From JAWLFY01 sp964462125 (lineage in GTDB: Bacteria > Planctomycetota > Planctomycetia > Pirellulales > Pirellulaceae): DNA of 14,014 bases. Both the position numbers and the translations under genes were made by a program. Shown here in pieces: positions 1 to 9,712 of this stretch. The stretch lies in contig CAYWXT010000144.1 in assembly GCA_964462125.1 (NCBI GenBank), positions 1 through 14,014 on the forward strand. The letters run 5' to 3'. Position 1 is the first letter of the stretch; every line of letters begins with the position of its first letter. The notes beneath the pieces were generated by a model that was not told the origin of the DNA, ran no database searches, and saw only the letters and a program-made list of their open reading frames with translations.

Positions 1-153
1 CGCCACCATAGCATTGCCCCCCCCTCGTGGTGAACCCCCCTCCGGCCCGGCTCCTGCTCGCGTATGCTTTCGTTGTCGGCTAGGATGACGGGGCGCTAGC
101 GTACCGGGGGAGCGATGCAATCCCTCACTGCGGATCTCGGGGAAGAGACGACC

Positions 154-660
154 ATGAAATGTTTCTCAGGCTACATCGTGCTCGGTTTGCTCGTGATCAA
201 CACCGCCGGCTGTATGCCGGAGATGAACCGAAGTGGCCGTGAGGGGGACGAGGCCGACGCGTCGGACGAAGCGACCCCGCGCAAAACGGTCGGTGAAACG
301 ACACAGAATGTGTTGGATCTGGAGGAGGCGATCGCTGAAGGCGCGGTGCGGGCCGAAACCAGCGTCACTTCGAGCAACCCGTTGACACAGTCCGCCGAGG
401 CTTATCGCACGACCGTTGGCAAGGTTGGCGGGATGGCGGTGCAACAGGCGATCGCGTTGCGGGATGCGCAGAGCATTCAAGATCCTCAACCGCTGAGCCA
501 TGAGGAATTCATGGAGGAGATCATCCAACCCGATCGCCCCGACGGCATTCAACTCCCGATGCTCCCCTATTACCAGGAATACGCCTGGGACGAAGAGGAA
601 CAAGAGCTCGTCGTGGTCGATTTCCCTGCCCGCAAGGAGGCCCGCGACCAGTCGCGATAG
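154..660 (+). CDS. Small secreted lipoprotein of unknown function
   Basis: A 168-residue protein with a short lipoprotein signal: an N-terminal Lys, a hydrophobic stretch (residues about 5-17) and a lipobox-like T-A-G-C with the candidate lipidated cysteine at residue 20. The mature part is polar and acidic, with no membrane segment or catalytic motif I recognise. The C-terminal half has a H-E-E-F-M-E-E-I-I stretch and an L-P..L-P segment followed by an acidic tyrosine-rich stretch; from memory this resembles small planctomycete proteins of unknown role. I chose the ATG at 154 because the signal peptide begins there and GGAAGAG lies just upstream; the in-frame ATG at 115 would put 13 polar residues before the signal. 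The gene converges with valS. Function unknown; that it is an exported lipoprotein is fairly sure. Confidence 0.8.
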   Translation: MKCFSGYIVLGLLVINTAGCMPEMNRSGREGDEADASDEATPRKTVGETTQNVLDLEEAIAEGAVRAETSVTSSNPLTQSAEAYRTTVGKVGGMAVQQAIALRDAQSIQDPQPLSHEEFMEEIIQPDRPDGIQLPMLPYYQEYAWDEEEQELVVVDFPARKEARDQSR

Positions 661-701
661 GGCGCTAGAGGGGGTTGGCCAACCGGGCGCCGGGCCCGCC
701 A

Positions 702-709
<8 letters not shown>
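661..709. terminator. Inverted-repeat cluster between convergent genes
   Basis: The 41 bases between the lipoprotein stop and the valS stop are dense in dyad symmetry. GGCGCTA (661-667) is complementary to TAGCGCC (703-709), and inside lies the 12-base palindrome GGTTGGCCAACC (673-684), followed by a GC-rich stretch that can also pair. There is no T-run on either strand, so it is not a textbook intrinsic terminator. It may act as a bidirectional transcript end or a 3'-end stabiliser. Confidence 0.4.
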
Positions 710-3806
<3,097 letters not shown>

Positions 3807-3865
3807 GGCATTCGCTCTATGAAAAACGCAAAGAGGGGCGCACACGGCGGCGATTCGGGGCCAGC

Positions 3866-5458
3866 TCAAACGCTGACCTCCACCTCTTCCTTGTGAAGTT
3901 TGTATTCGACCGCATCGACGAGGGCTCGCCAGCTCGCCTCGATGATGTTTTCACTGACCCCGATCGTCCCCCAACTGTCGTGGTGATCGCAGCTTTCGAT
4001 GTTGACGCGGATCGAGGCGGCGGTGCCGGCCCCGGAGTCGACGACACGCACCTTGTAATCGACCAACCGGACGTCGCTCAGACAGGGATAGGTGTCCTGC
4101 AGCGCCTTGCGGAGCGCCGCGTCCAGGGCGTTGACCGGCCCGTGGCCTTCCGCGGCGTCGAACCACAACCGCGTCCCGACCTGCAGCTTGATGATCGCTT
4201 CGGCAAAGACCTGATGGGTGGCGCTATTCCGATCCCCCGCGACGATCCGGTACTTGATCGGCTGGAAATGCTCGCGATACGTCCCCGCGACCCGTTTGAC
4301 GAGCAGATCGAACGAGGCGCCGGCGTTCTCGAACTGGTAACCGCAGTTCTCCAGCCGCACCACCTCGGCCAAGATCTTGTCCATCAGCTCGCGGTCCTGT
4401 TCGATGTGATGCTGCGTGGCCAGCGCCACGAGGTTGCTGCGGCCGGAAAGCTCGCTGACCAGGATTCTTCGTTCGTTGCCGACCAGGGTCGGGTCGATAT
4501 GTTCGTAGGTCGCAGCCGCCTTGTTGATCGCGTGGACATGCATCCCCCCTTTGTGAGCAAAGGCGCTCTGGCCGACGAACGGTTGATGGTTCCGCCACTG
4601 CAGGTTGGCCGTCTCATACACGAACCGGCTGAGTTCCGTCAGCGGCTTCAGGGAACGGCCCGACAAGACCTCGTAACCCCGCTTCTTCAAGGCGAGGTTC
4701 GCGACCGCCGAGATCAGATCGACGTTCCCGCAGCGCTCGCCGATGCCATTGATCGTCCCTTGCACCTGGGTCGCCCCCGCGTCGACGGCAGCCAGGGTGT
4801 TGGCCACGGCGAGCTCGCTGTCGTTGTGGCAATGGATGCCGATCGGCACGTCGTAATCGGCCACCGCCTCCCGCGCCACCTGCGTCACCTCGGCGATCCG
4901 TTCGGGCAGCGTCCCGCCGTTGGTGTCGCACAACACCAGCCATGCGGCGCCGGCCGAGGCGGCCGCCCGGAGCGTCTGCAGCGTGTACTCCGGGTTGGCG
5001 CCATAACCGTCAAAGAAATGTTCGGCGTCGTAGATCACCTCGGAGTGCTTCCCCAAAAAGGCCGTGCTCTCGCCGATCATCGCCAGGTTCTCCTCGAGCG
5101 ACACCCGCAGCACTTCGGTGACGTGGTAATCCCAGGTCTTGCCGACCAGGGTACAGCAGGGGGTCTGGGCGGCGACCAAAGCCTGCATTCCCGGATCGTC
5201 CTCCGCCTTCATCGAGCGGCGACGGGTCATCCCGAAGGCACACACCTTCGTCTTGCCCAGATCCATCTCGCGGACTTGGTCAAAAAATGCAACGTCTTTC
5301 TCATTCGATAGCGGGTATCCCCCTTCGATGTAATCGATCCCGATTTCGGCCAGGCGCGTGGCGATGTTCAGCTTGTCCTGCAAGGAAAAACTGACTCCCT
5401 CCCCTTGGGAGCCATCTCGCAGCGTGGTGTCGTAGATCAGGATCGGCTTGGATGTCAT
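3866..5458 (-). CDS. cimA: (R)-citramalate synthase
   Basis: Condenses acetyl-CoA with pyruvate to give citramalate, the first step of the threonine-independent isoleucine pathway; cytoplasmic. The 530-residue protein begins with the HMGL/isopropylmalate-synthase barrel: D-T-T-L-R-D-G at residues 10-16, L-C-D-T-N-G-G near 176-182, the metal-binding H-C-H-N-D at 209-213 and G-I-G-E-R-C-G-N at 238-245. The region from about 395 to the end corresponds to the LeuA-type C-terminal regulatory/dimerisation domain, where isoleucine feedback acts in this family. Length and the early motif spacing (E-G-V-S-F-S, E-G-G-Y-P) fit the CimA/TIGR00977 group better than LeuA. A 2-isopropylmalate or homocitrate synthase is less likely but cannot be excluded without alignment. 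No strong ribosome site is visible before the ATG. The leader upstream looks like an attenuator. Confidence 0.9.
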   Translation of the reverse strand: MTSKPILIYDTTLRDGSQGEGVSFSLQDKLNIATRLAEIGIDYIEGGYPLSNEKDVAFFDQVREMDLGKTKVCAFGMTRRRSMKAEDDPGMQALVAAQTPCCTLVGKTWDYHVTEVLRVSLEENLAMIGESTAFLGKHSEVIYDAEHFFDGYGANPEYTLQTLRAAASAGAAWLVLCDTNGGTLPERIAEVTQVAREAVADYDVPIGIHCHNDSELAVANTLAAVDAGATQVQGTINGIGERCGNVDLISAVANLALKKRGYEVLSGRSLKPLTELSRFVYETANLQWRNHQPFVGQSAFAHKGGMHVHAINKAAATYEHIDPTLVGNERRILVSELSGRSNLVALATQHHIEQDRELMDKILAEVVRLENCGYQFENAGASFDLLVKRVAGTYREHFQPIKYRIVAGDRNSATHQVFAEAIIKLQVGTRLWFDAAEGHGPVNALDAALRKALQDTYPCLSDVRLVDYKVRVVDSGAGTAASIRVNIESCDHHDSWGTIGVSENIIEASWRALVDAVEYKLHKEEVEVSV

Positions 5459-5488
5459 GGTCGAACCGCTTGAGAAAAATACGAAAAA

Positions 5489-5519
5489 ACCCCCGAAGCA
5501 ACTTCACAGCCTCGGGGGT
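5489..5519 (-). terminator. Intrinsic terminator in the cimA leader (candidate attenuator)
   Basis: Read on the minus strand, ACCCCCGA and TCGGGGGT form a perfect 8-base-pair stem around a 15-base loop, followed at once by a T-run (TTTTTT counting the last stem base). It sits about 30 bases before the cimA start and downstream of a good promoter, so it would end transcripts before they enter cimA. This position fits an attenuator rather than an end-of-operon terminator, since the membrane-protein gene upstream stopped about 215 bases earlier. Confidence 0.8.
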
Positions 5520-5556
5520 CGATCTCTGGTTTCATGTCGACTCGAAGCCGGTATGC

Positions 5557-5570
5557 CCGAATCCCTTCGG
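5557..5570 (-). promoter_or_regulatory. GNRA-capped hairpin in the cimA leader
   Basis: On the minus strand CCGAA-GGGA-TTCGG is a perfect 5-base-pair stem with a GNRA-type tetraloop. A weaker outer pairing (AGCCG with CGGCT) encloses it. Its 5' arm can alternatively pair with CCTTCG inside the leader ORF, and its 3' side (TTCGGG) can pair with CCCGAG of the terminator arm. These overlapping options are what an attenuator needs, but which fold wins is not computed here. Confidence 0.5.
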
Positions 5571-5591
5571 TCGGCTCCGCTGGTCCCCGCG

Positions 5592-5651
5592 TCAAGGCTG
5601 GCGAAGGATGCCAATGACGCGGATAATCGTCTGCGATGTAAAAACACTCAT
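5592..5651 (-). CDS. Putative branched-chain leader peptide for cimA
   Basis: A 19-codon ORF on the minus strand encodes M-S-V-F-T-S-Q-T-I-I-R-V-I-G-I-L-R-Q-P. Residues 9-16 hold four Ile, one Val and one Leu out of eight. An in-frame ATG six codons earlier (at 5669) could also be the start; neither has a strong ribosome site. It lies between the promoter (5710-5737) and the terminator hairpin (5489-5519). Leader peptides rich in the end-product amino acid are known from ilv and leu attenuators, where ribosome stalling at those codons prevents termination. Here isoleucine dominates, which matches the product of the cimA pathway. The ORF and its composition are seen directly; the regulatory role is inferred. 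Confidence 0.65.
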   Translation of the reverse strand: MSVFTSQTIIRVIGILRQP

Positions 5652-5709
5652 GGGCTTTCGAACATCCATGGGCTCTTGAAATCGTTGCACTCACGTCGGA
5701 AGGCCCCCC

Positions 5710-5737
5710 AGGATACGCCCGCGAGGACCGCTGTCAA
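5710..5737 (-). promoter_or_regulatory. Sigma-70-type promoter for the cimA leader
   Basis: On the minus strand TTGACA (5737-5732) and TATCCT (5715-5710) are separated by 16 bases. The -35 is a perfect consensus and the -10 matches four of six. Transcription would start near 5703, giving a leader of about 245 bases before cimA. The stop codon of the upstream membrane-protein gene lies inside the -35 box. Confidence 0.65.
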
Positions 5738-6174
5738 TCGGCCGTGTTTGGTCCATCGGCTGCCCCGCCCGATTGCCCCTCCCCCCGACGCTGCCGCCCG
5801 GGCCGCTGCCGCGTGAACGTCAAACCCCGCCACATCGCCAAGCTCCACGTGATCACAAAGGCGGCGCAGGCGACGACCATCGCCAGGACAATCCCGAACG
5901 CCAAGCGGTTCACGCCGTCGCCGGAGAGAAACCCGAACAACAAGAAGCTCGCCTTGAGCCCCCCTACGATCGCCCCCAAGCCGCCGATGCCTGCCGCCAA
6001 CCCCATCCCGACTCGGCGTCGATGCGGATTCAGCGAGACCACGCCGCACAGCAGCGCCGGAATGCCGAACAAAAGCGGAACAAAGACCGCTGGGGGTTTC
6101 AGCGGCGAGACGAGTAGCCCGAATACGGTCAGTCCGCAGAGGATCAACCCAAAGACGATCGCGACACGTTCCAT
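5734..6174 (-). CDS. Small four-helix integral membrane protein, function unknown
   Basis: A 146-residue protein with four hydrophobic segments, roughly residues 3-22, 29-48, 56-75 and 88-112, then a basic, glycine-rich tail of about 30 residues that is likely cytoplasmic and disordered. A positively charged loop (H-R-R-R) between segments two and three suggests it faces the cytoplasm. No enzyme motif is visible. I chose the ATG at 6174: AGGA sits about eight bases upstream, and a longer frame to 6375 would overlap the preceding gene and add a basic low-complexity segment. It begins eight bases after the radical SAM stop and is probably cotranscribed with it. I do not recognise the family. 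Confidence 0.75.
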   Translation of the reverse strand: MERVAIVFGLILCGLTVFGLLVSPLKPPAVFVPLLFGIPALLCGVVSLNPHRRRVGMGLAAGIGGLGAIVGGLKASFLLFGFLSGDGVNRLAFGIVLAMVVACAAFVITWSLAMWRGLTFTRQRPGRQRRGEGQSGGAADGPNTAD

Positions 6175-6182
6175 GTAACGTC

Positions 6183-7268
6183 CTACTGCAGTTTCAGTAC
6201 GGGCAAGCGGCCGCGGCTGTCGATCTGTTGGCGAATCACCTCCGAGGTCCCGTCGGCGGGGCGGACTCGGGATGCCGGAGAGACCTCGGGCCGCTGGTGT
6301 GCGCTTCCTTGATGCGTCCCCCGCCGCGCGAACTCGCGTTCGATCTCCAGTCGCACCGCCGACTTTTCCAAACACCAGCGGGGGGCGATCAGGTAATCGG
6401 GTGGGGCGTCGCCACTGACCCGCTCCACGACCACCTCGGGCGCAATCCGTTCCAAAAAATCGACCACCGTCGCGATGTACCGCTGACGCTCCATCATCGC
6501 GATCTCCCCCGATAACACCTGGTCGCCCAGCGGTGTGCCCCGAACCGCATAAAGGTTGTGCAGTTTGATCGCGTCAAACCCCAACCGGCCGATCTCCTCC
6601 GCTGTGGCCATCATCTCCGCGTGGCTCTCCCCGGGAATCCCCAAGATCACGTGGGCGCAGCATTCAAAGCCCCGGCTGCGACAGCGGTCGATGGCGTTGA
6701 TCAAATCGGCGTGCGTGTGCGCCCGATTCATCCACTGCAACCCCGCTTCGTGCATCGTCTGCATCCCGAACTCCAACGATACGTAACTCTGCCGGGCGAT
6801 CCGGCCGAGCAACTCGATCACCGAGTCAGGGACACAGTCGGGCCGGGTGCCGATCGCCAACCCGACGACCGACCGGTCGAGCGAGAGCGCCAGCTCATAG
6901 AGCTCCTCCAGCTGGTCGACCGGGGCATACGTGTTCGTCGCTGGTTGAAAGTAGGCGATGAATCCTTGCACCCGGTCGTAACGCCGGCGGACCGAGGAGA
7001 TCCCTGTCTGGAGCTGCTCGCTGACCCGCTGCAGCCGCACCCGCCGCGAGGGGCTGAAGGAGCGGTTGTCGCAAAAATTGCAGCCACCGCGGGTGACCGT
7101 GCCGTCGACGTTCGGGCAGGTAAACCCCGCGTCCAGACTGACACGCTGGATGCGTCCGCCAAAGCGGCGGCGGAGCGAGGCGCCAAAGGCGTTGAAGTAC
7201 AAACCTTCGGCCCGCCACGCCAAACGATCGTGCGAAATGGGATCCGAATGGGTCACGACTGTTGCCAA
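6183..7268 (-). CDS. Radical SAM protein, TIGR01212/YhcC family
   Basis: A cytoplasmic iron-sulphur enzyme of the Elp3-like radical SAM group. The cluster motif is C51-x11-C63-x2-C66 within F-T-C-P-N-V-D-G and G-G-C-N-F-C, characteristic of the YhcC family. Further conserved pieces include the G-T-R-P-D segment near 141-145, S-L-E-F-G-M-Q near 166-172 and H-V-I-L-G-I-P-G-E near 206-214, with K-L-H-N-L-Y after it. The family is widespread but its substrate is not established. The last 45 residues are polar and look disordered. The start is uncertain: the TTG at 7268 is the most upstream codon after a stop, with a GTG four codons later; E. coli YhcC has only about 30 residues before its cluster, so a later start is possible. 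Confidence 0.88.
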   Translation of the reverse strand: MATVVTHSDPISHDRLAWRAEGLYFNAFGASLRRRFGGRIQRVSLDAGFTCPNVDGTVTRGGCNFCDNRSFSPSRRVRLQRVSEQLQTGISSVRRRYDRVQGFIAYFQPATNTYAPVDQLEELYELALSLDRSVVGLAIGTRPDCVPDSVIELLGRIARQSYVSLEFGMQTMHEAGLQWMNRAHTHADLINAIDRCRSRGFECCAHVILGIPGESHAEMMATAEEIGRLGFDAIKLHNLYAVRGTPLGDQVLSGEIAMMERQRYIATVVDFLERIAPEVVVERVSGDAPPDYLIAPRWCLEKSAVRLEIEREFARRGTHQGSAHQRPEVSPASRVRPADGTSEVIRQQIDSRGRLPVLKLQ

Positions 7269-7317
7269 CCGGAATTACCCGGTCAAAATGGAGTTTGGAT
7301 TCGATGTCCCTGTTTTT

Positions 7318-7365
7318 CCCGCGAGTGCTCGCGGGTGACAAGCCCAGAGAGCCCCAGCCCAGAGA
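7318..7365. repeat. Perfect inverted repeat followed by a direct repeat
   Basis: CCCGCGAG and CTCGCGGG (7318-7335) form a perfect 8-base inverted repeat with a 2-base centre. AGCCCAGAGA then occurs twice (7341-7350 and 7356-7365). They lie in the 165 bases between the divergent radical SAM and FHA genes. The T-run is on the wrong side of the hairpin for a terminator, so an operator or a dispersed intergenic repeat is more likely. I see no convincing -35/-10 pair for either gene. Confidence 0.45.
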
Positions 7366-7433
7366 CCCGTGAACCACCGCTGAGAAGTCGCACGTCCCGC
7401 TCCCACGACACCTCGTACCCCCTCCCTGAGCCC

Positions 7434-7907
7434 GTGAATACGCCGCCCGTGAATATACCGAGCGCCCAGCAGTACGCAGGCCCCTACGGACAACTGACTC
7501 CGTGCGGGGGAGGCGACCCGATCCCCCTGATCAAAGACCGATTGCTGCTCGGCCGACGCACGTCCTGTGATATCCAGCTGAAGTTTTCCAATGTTTCCGG
7601 CCAGCACTGCAAGATGACCCTGGAGTATGGCTACTGGTTCATTCGCGATCTCAACAGCCGCAATGGGACGAAGGTCGATAACCGGTCGATCATTCGCAAG
7701 CGAGCGGATCCGAAATGCAAGATATCGATCGCGCGGCATGACTACATCTTGGAGTATGAACCACAAGCCCTGGGCGCCTATGGGCCACCTCCGGCGGACG
7801 ATGACTACATCGAAGAGGTGATGAAGCAGTCGCTGATGGACCGCGCGGGACTGCAACGCCGCGATTCCAAACGTTCGTCCACCAACCGCAAACCCATTGA
7901 CGACTGA
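7434..7907 (+). CDS. FHA-domain protein
   Basis: A 157-residue cytoplasmic protein whose centre (about 18-110) is a forkhead-associated domain, a phosphothreonine-binding fold. The FHA signature residues are present: G40-R41, S55-x2-H58 and N74-S-R-N77-G78. The C-terminal 45 residues are polar and basic. No kinase or other catalytic domain is attached, so it may work as an adaptor reading Ser/Thr kinase signals; no kinase is encoded here. The start is uncertain: the reading frame is open far upstream across the antisense radical SAM gene. The GTG codons at 7434 and 7449 are the closest starts before the conserved part, and neither has a clear ribosome site. It ends five bases before the Dabb gene. 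Confidence 0.82.
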   Translation: MNTPPVNIPSAQQYAGPYGQLTPCGGGDPIPLIKDRLLLGRRTSCDIQLKFSNVSGQHCKMTLEYGYWFIRDLNSRNGTKVDNRSIIRKRADPKCKISIARHDYILEYEPQALGAYGPPPADDDYIEEVMKQSLMDRAGLQRRDSKRSSTNRKPIDD

Positions 7908-7912
7908 ATTTC

Positions 7913-8230
7913 ATGGCACGACTGGCCCACCACGTTTTCTTCACCCTCAAAGACCGCAGCGACGCTGCGGCCCAGCGGCTCGTTCAGGCCTGCCAAACGT
8001 ACCTCGATCGGCACCCGGGGACGGTCGACTTTGCGGTCGGGCGGAGGGAACCGGAGTACGACCGGCCAGTCAACGCCCACTACGACGTCTCGCTCCATGT
8101 GATTTTCCAGGACCGCGCAGCCCATGACGCCTATCAAACGTCTCCGGAACACGTGAAGTTCATCGAAGAGAACCAGGAGAGTTGGGCCGATGTGCGCGTC
8201 TTCGACAGCAATTTGGTCGATCGACGGTGA
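7913..8230 (+). CDS. Dabb (stress-responsive A/B barrel) domain protein
   Basis: A 105-residue single-domain protein. It opens with the pattern typical of this family (a L-A-H-H-V-F-F-T-L strand followed by a charged turn), and continues with a helix, two strands and the Y-x-T-S-P-E-H motif before a final helix. Dabb proteins form dimeric alpha/beta barrels; some bind small molecules or act in ring cyclisation, but most bacterial members have no known role. It starts five bases after the FHA stop without a visible ribosome site, so translation is probably coupled. Its end overlaps the tsaE start by four bases (GTGA). Confidence 0.85.
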   Translation: MARLAHHVFFTLKDRSDAAAQRLVQACQTYLDRHPGTVDFAVGRREPEYDRPVNAHYDVSLHVIFQDRAAHDAYQTSPEHVKFIEENQESWADVRVFDSNLVDRR

Positions 8231-8793
8231 CCCTCCGCAAATCGCTTCGACTTGGCAAGCCGCTTGACGAGCTCGCCCTGCGCGTCCCCGCGGTCGACCT
8301 GAGACGACTCGATCAAGTCGCCGCCGAGCTGGTCCGGAGCCTGGCGCCGGGGCTCACCCTCGGACTGGTCGGGACCTTGGGAGCGGGAAAAACACGCTGG
8401 ACCCAGGCTCTGGCCACGGCACTCGGCATCGACCCGGCCGAGGTCACCAGCCCCACCTTCACCCTGCTGCAATCGCACAACGCCTCTGCCAGCGGTGATG
8501 CTCCCCGACGCTTGCATCACCTCGACGCTTACCGACTGGCGGACGAAGACGAGTTTATCGAACTCGGCGTCGAAGAGCTCTTCGACGATCCAGATGCCTG
8601 GACCGTCGTCGAGTGGGCCGACAAGGTGGCCACGGCGATGCCGCCGGAGACGGTCTGGGTGTGGATCGAATTCGAGCCCCAGGGGGAGCGAAGGGTCCTC
8701 GAGTTCTTCGCTCGATCACCCGAAGTGCGAAACGCCTTGGAGACGCTCGGACGAAGGCTCCCCGCGCCCCCTGCAAGTTCGCCGCGCAGGTGA
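8227..8793 (+). CDS. tsaE: tRNA t6A-synthesis ATPase TsaE
   Basis: The ATPase partner of TsaB and TsaD in making N6-threonylcarbamoyladenosine at position 37 of ANN-decoding tRNAs; cytoplasmic. The 188-residue protein has a Walker A G-T-L-G-A-G-K-T at residues 49-56, T-S-P-T-F at 74-78, H-H-L-D-A-Y-R-L at 97-104 and V-E-W-A-D-K at 128-133, all hallmarks of TsaE. It is about 35 residues longer than the E. coli protein, from an N-terminal extension and a proline-rich tail. I chose the GTG at 8227, which overlaps the Dabb stop as GTGA, a common coupled arrangement; a longer frame from 8182 would run back into the Dabb gene. No other t6A gene is in the window. Confidence 0.93.
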   Translation: MTLRKSLRLGKPLDELALRVPAVDLRRLDQVAAELVRSLAPGLTLGLVGTLGAGKTRWTQALATALGIDPAEVTSPTFTLLQSHNASASGDAPRRLHHLDAYRLADEDEFIELGVEELFDDPDAWTVVEWADKVATAMPPETVWVWIEFEPQGERRVLEFFARSPEVRNALETLGRRLPAPPASSPRR

Positions 8794-8897
8794 AGGCGTT
8801 TTGCGGTTGGCTGGAGACGTGGCCAGAAGTCTCTGCGTCTTCTGCTACGATGCAGCTCGCTTGAGCACCCGTTGCTAAGCTGCTGTAAGCGGCGCGG

Positions 8898-9578
8898 ATG
8901 TCCGATTTTGACCTTCTGACTCCCCCAAGGTTGATGAACGAGTCCTCCAGGCAGAGCGATTCCGTCTACACCGCGGCCACGGTGGGCGCGGAAAGCATCT
9001 TGTTGGTCGATGACACCTACGTGCTTCGCGACCGGTTGGCGCTGGCAATGCAGCAGCGCGGATTGCGGGTTGAGACGGCCGGGAACTACATCGAGGCGGT
9101 CGAACTCTTTCGCCGCAGCCCCACCGACCTGGCGGTGCTCGATCTGCGAATGCCGGGACGAAGCGGGTTGGAATTGCTTCGCAAGCTGCTGGAGATCAAG
9201 CCGGACGTCCGGGTGATCATGCTTTCGGGCTTCGGCAGCATCCCCGCCTCGATCGACGCGGTGCGGGCCGGGGCGGTGAATTTTCTGAGTAAGCCCGCCG
9301 ACGCCGATGACATCTTGGGAGCCTTTGTCCGCGGCGAGCAACCGAGCGTTCCCGACGGCGCGATCGCTTTTCCCGCCCCCTCGTTGGCCCGCAATGAATG
9401 GGAGCACATTCACCGGGTATTGGCCGATTGCGGCGGCAACATCAGTGAGGCCGCCCGGCGACTGGGGATCCACCGCCGGTCGCTGCAACGAAAACTCCGC
9501 AAGCGGGCCCCCGAAGATCCTGCGATGCCCCCCTCCACCCCCGAGGAGGACTCGGTACTGGGGGAGGAAGAGCACTAG
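8898..9578 (+). CDS. RegA/PrrA/ActR-type response regulator
   Basis: A 226-residue two-component transcription regulator. The receiver domain (about 32-145) has the acidic pair D38-D39, phosphoacceptor D82 in L-D-L-R-M-P-G, S110 and K132. A proline-rich hinge follows, then a Fis-type helix-turn-helix at about 168-203 containing C-G-G-N-I-S-E-A-A-R-R-L-G and H-R-R-S-L-Q-R-K-L, which closely matches the RegA/PrrA/ActR redox regulators of proteobacteria as I remember them. It carries an extra N-terminal arm of about 30 residues and an acidic tail. An ATG at 8934 is an alternative start with AAGG nearby. No sensor kinase is adjacent, so partner and signal are unknown. It lies 104 bases after tsaE. 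Confidence 0.9.
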   Translation: MSDFDLLTPPRLMNESSRQSDSVYTAATVGAESILLVDDTYVLRDRLALAMQQRGLRVETAGNYIEAVELFRRSPTDLAVLDLRMPGRSGLELLRKLLEIKPDVRVIMLSGFGSIPASIDAVRAGAVNFLSKPADADDILGAFVRGEQPSVPDGAIAFPAPSLARNEWEHIHRVLADCGGNISEAARRLGIHRRSLQRKLRKRAPEDPAMPPSTPEEDSVLGEEEH

Positions 9579-9712
9579 CCGCACTACGGCCTCCTGGCTT
9601 CATGGCTGCATTGCTTAGCCACCAAGGCCGAAGACAGAGACGCACGGACCCCGGCAGCTGCGATCCCCTCACCCCCGCACCCACCGACACCTGAAACCCG
9701 ACACCTCCCCTG
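9579..9712. repeat. Convergent intergenic spacer with a short direct repeat
   Basis: The 134 bases between the regulator stop and the ATPase stop hold no gene. CCGACACCT occurs at 9684-9692 and 9698-9706. A weak stem (TGGCT 9603-9607 with AGCCA 9617-9621) is present, but I see no T-run and no convincing terminator. Confidence 0.3.

Noticed and set aside
3893..5311. 472-codon open frame on the plus strand
   Set aside because: Antisense to cimA, with no recognisable domain and shadow-like composition.
5455..5694. 79-codon GTG-start frame overlapping the cimA start by four bases (ATGA)
   Set aside because: The overlap looks like a coupled gene, but the frame runs through the terminator stem and has a His/Pro/Arg-rich composition with no family resemblance. 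The leader-peptide reading in another frame explains the region better.
7311..7335. Intrinsic terminator at the 7318 palindrome
   Set aside because: On the plus strand the T-run precedes the stem, and on the minus strand an A-run follows it, so neither direction has the required T-tail.
6558..7433. Upstream extension of the FHA frame
   Set aside because: It runs antisense through the radical SAM gene and encodes nothing recognisable; the FHA domain begins only after about 7480.
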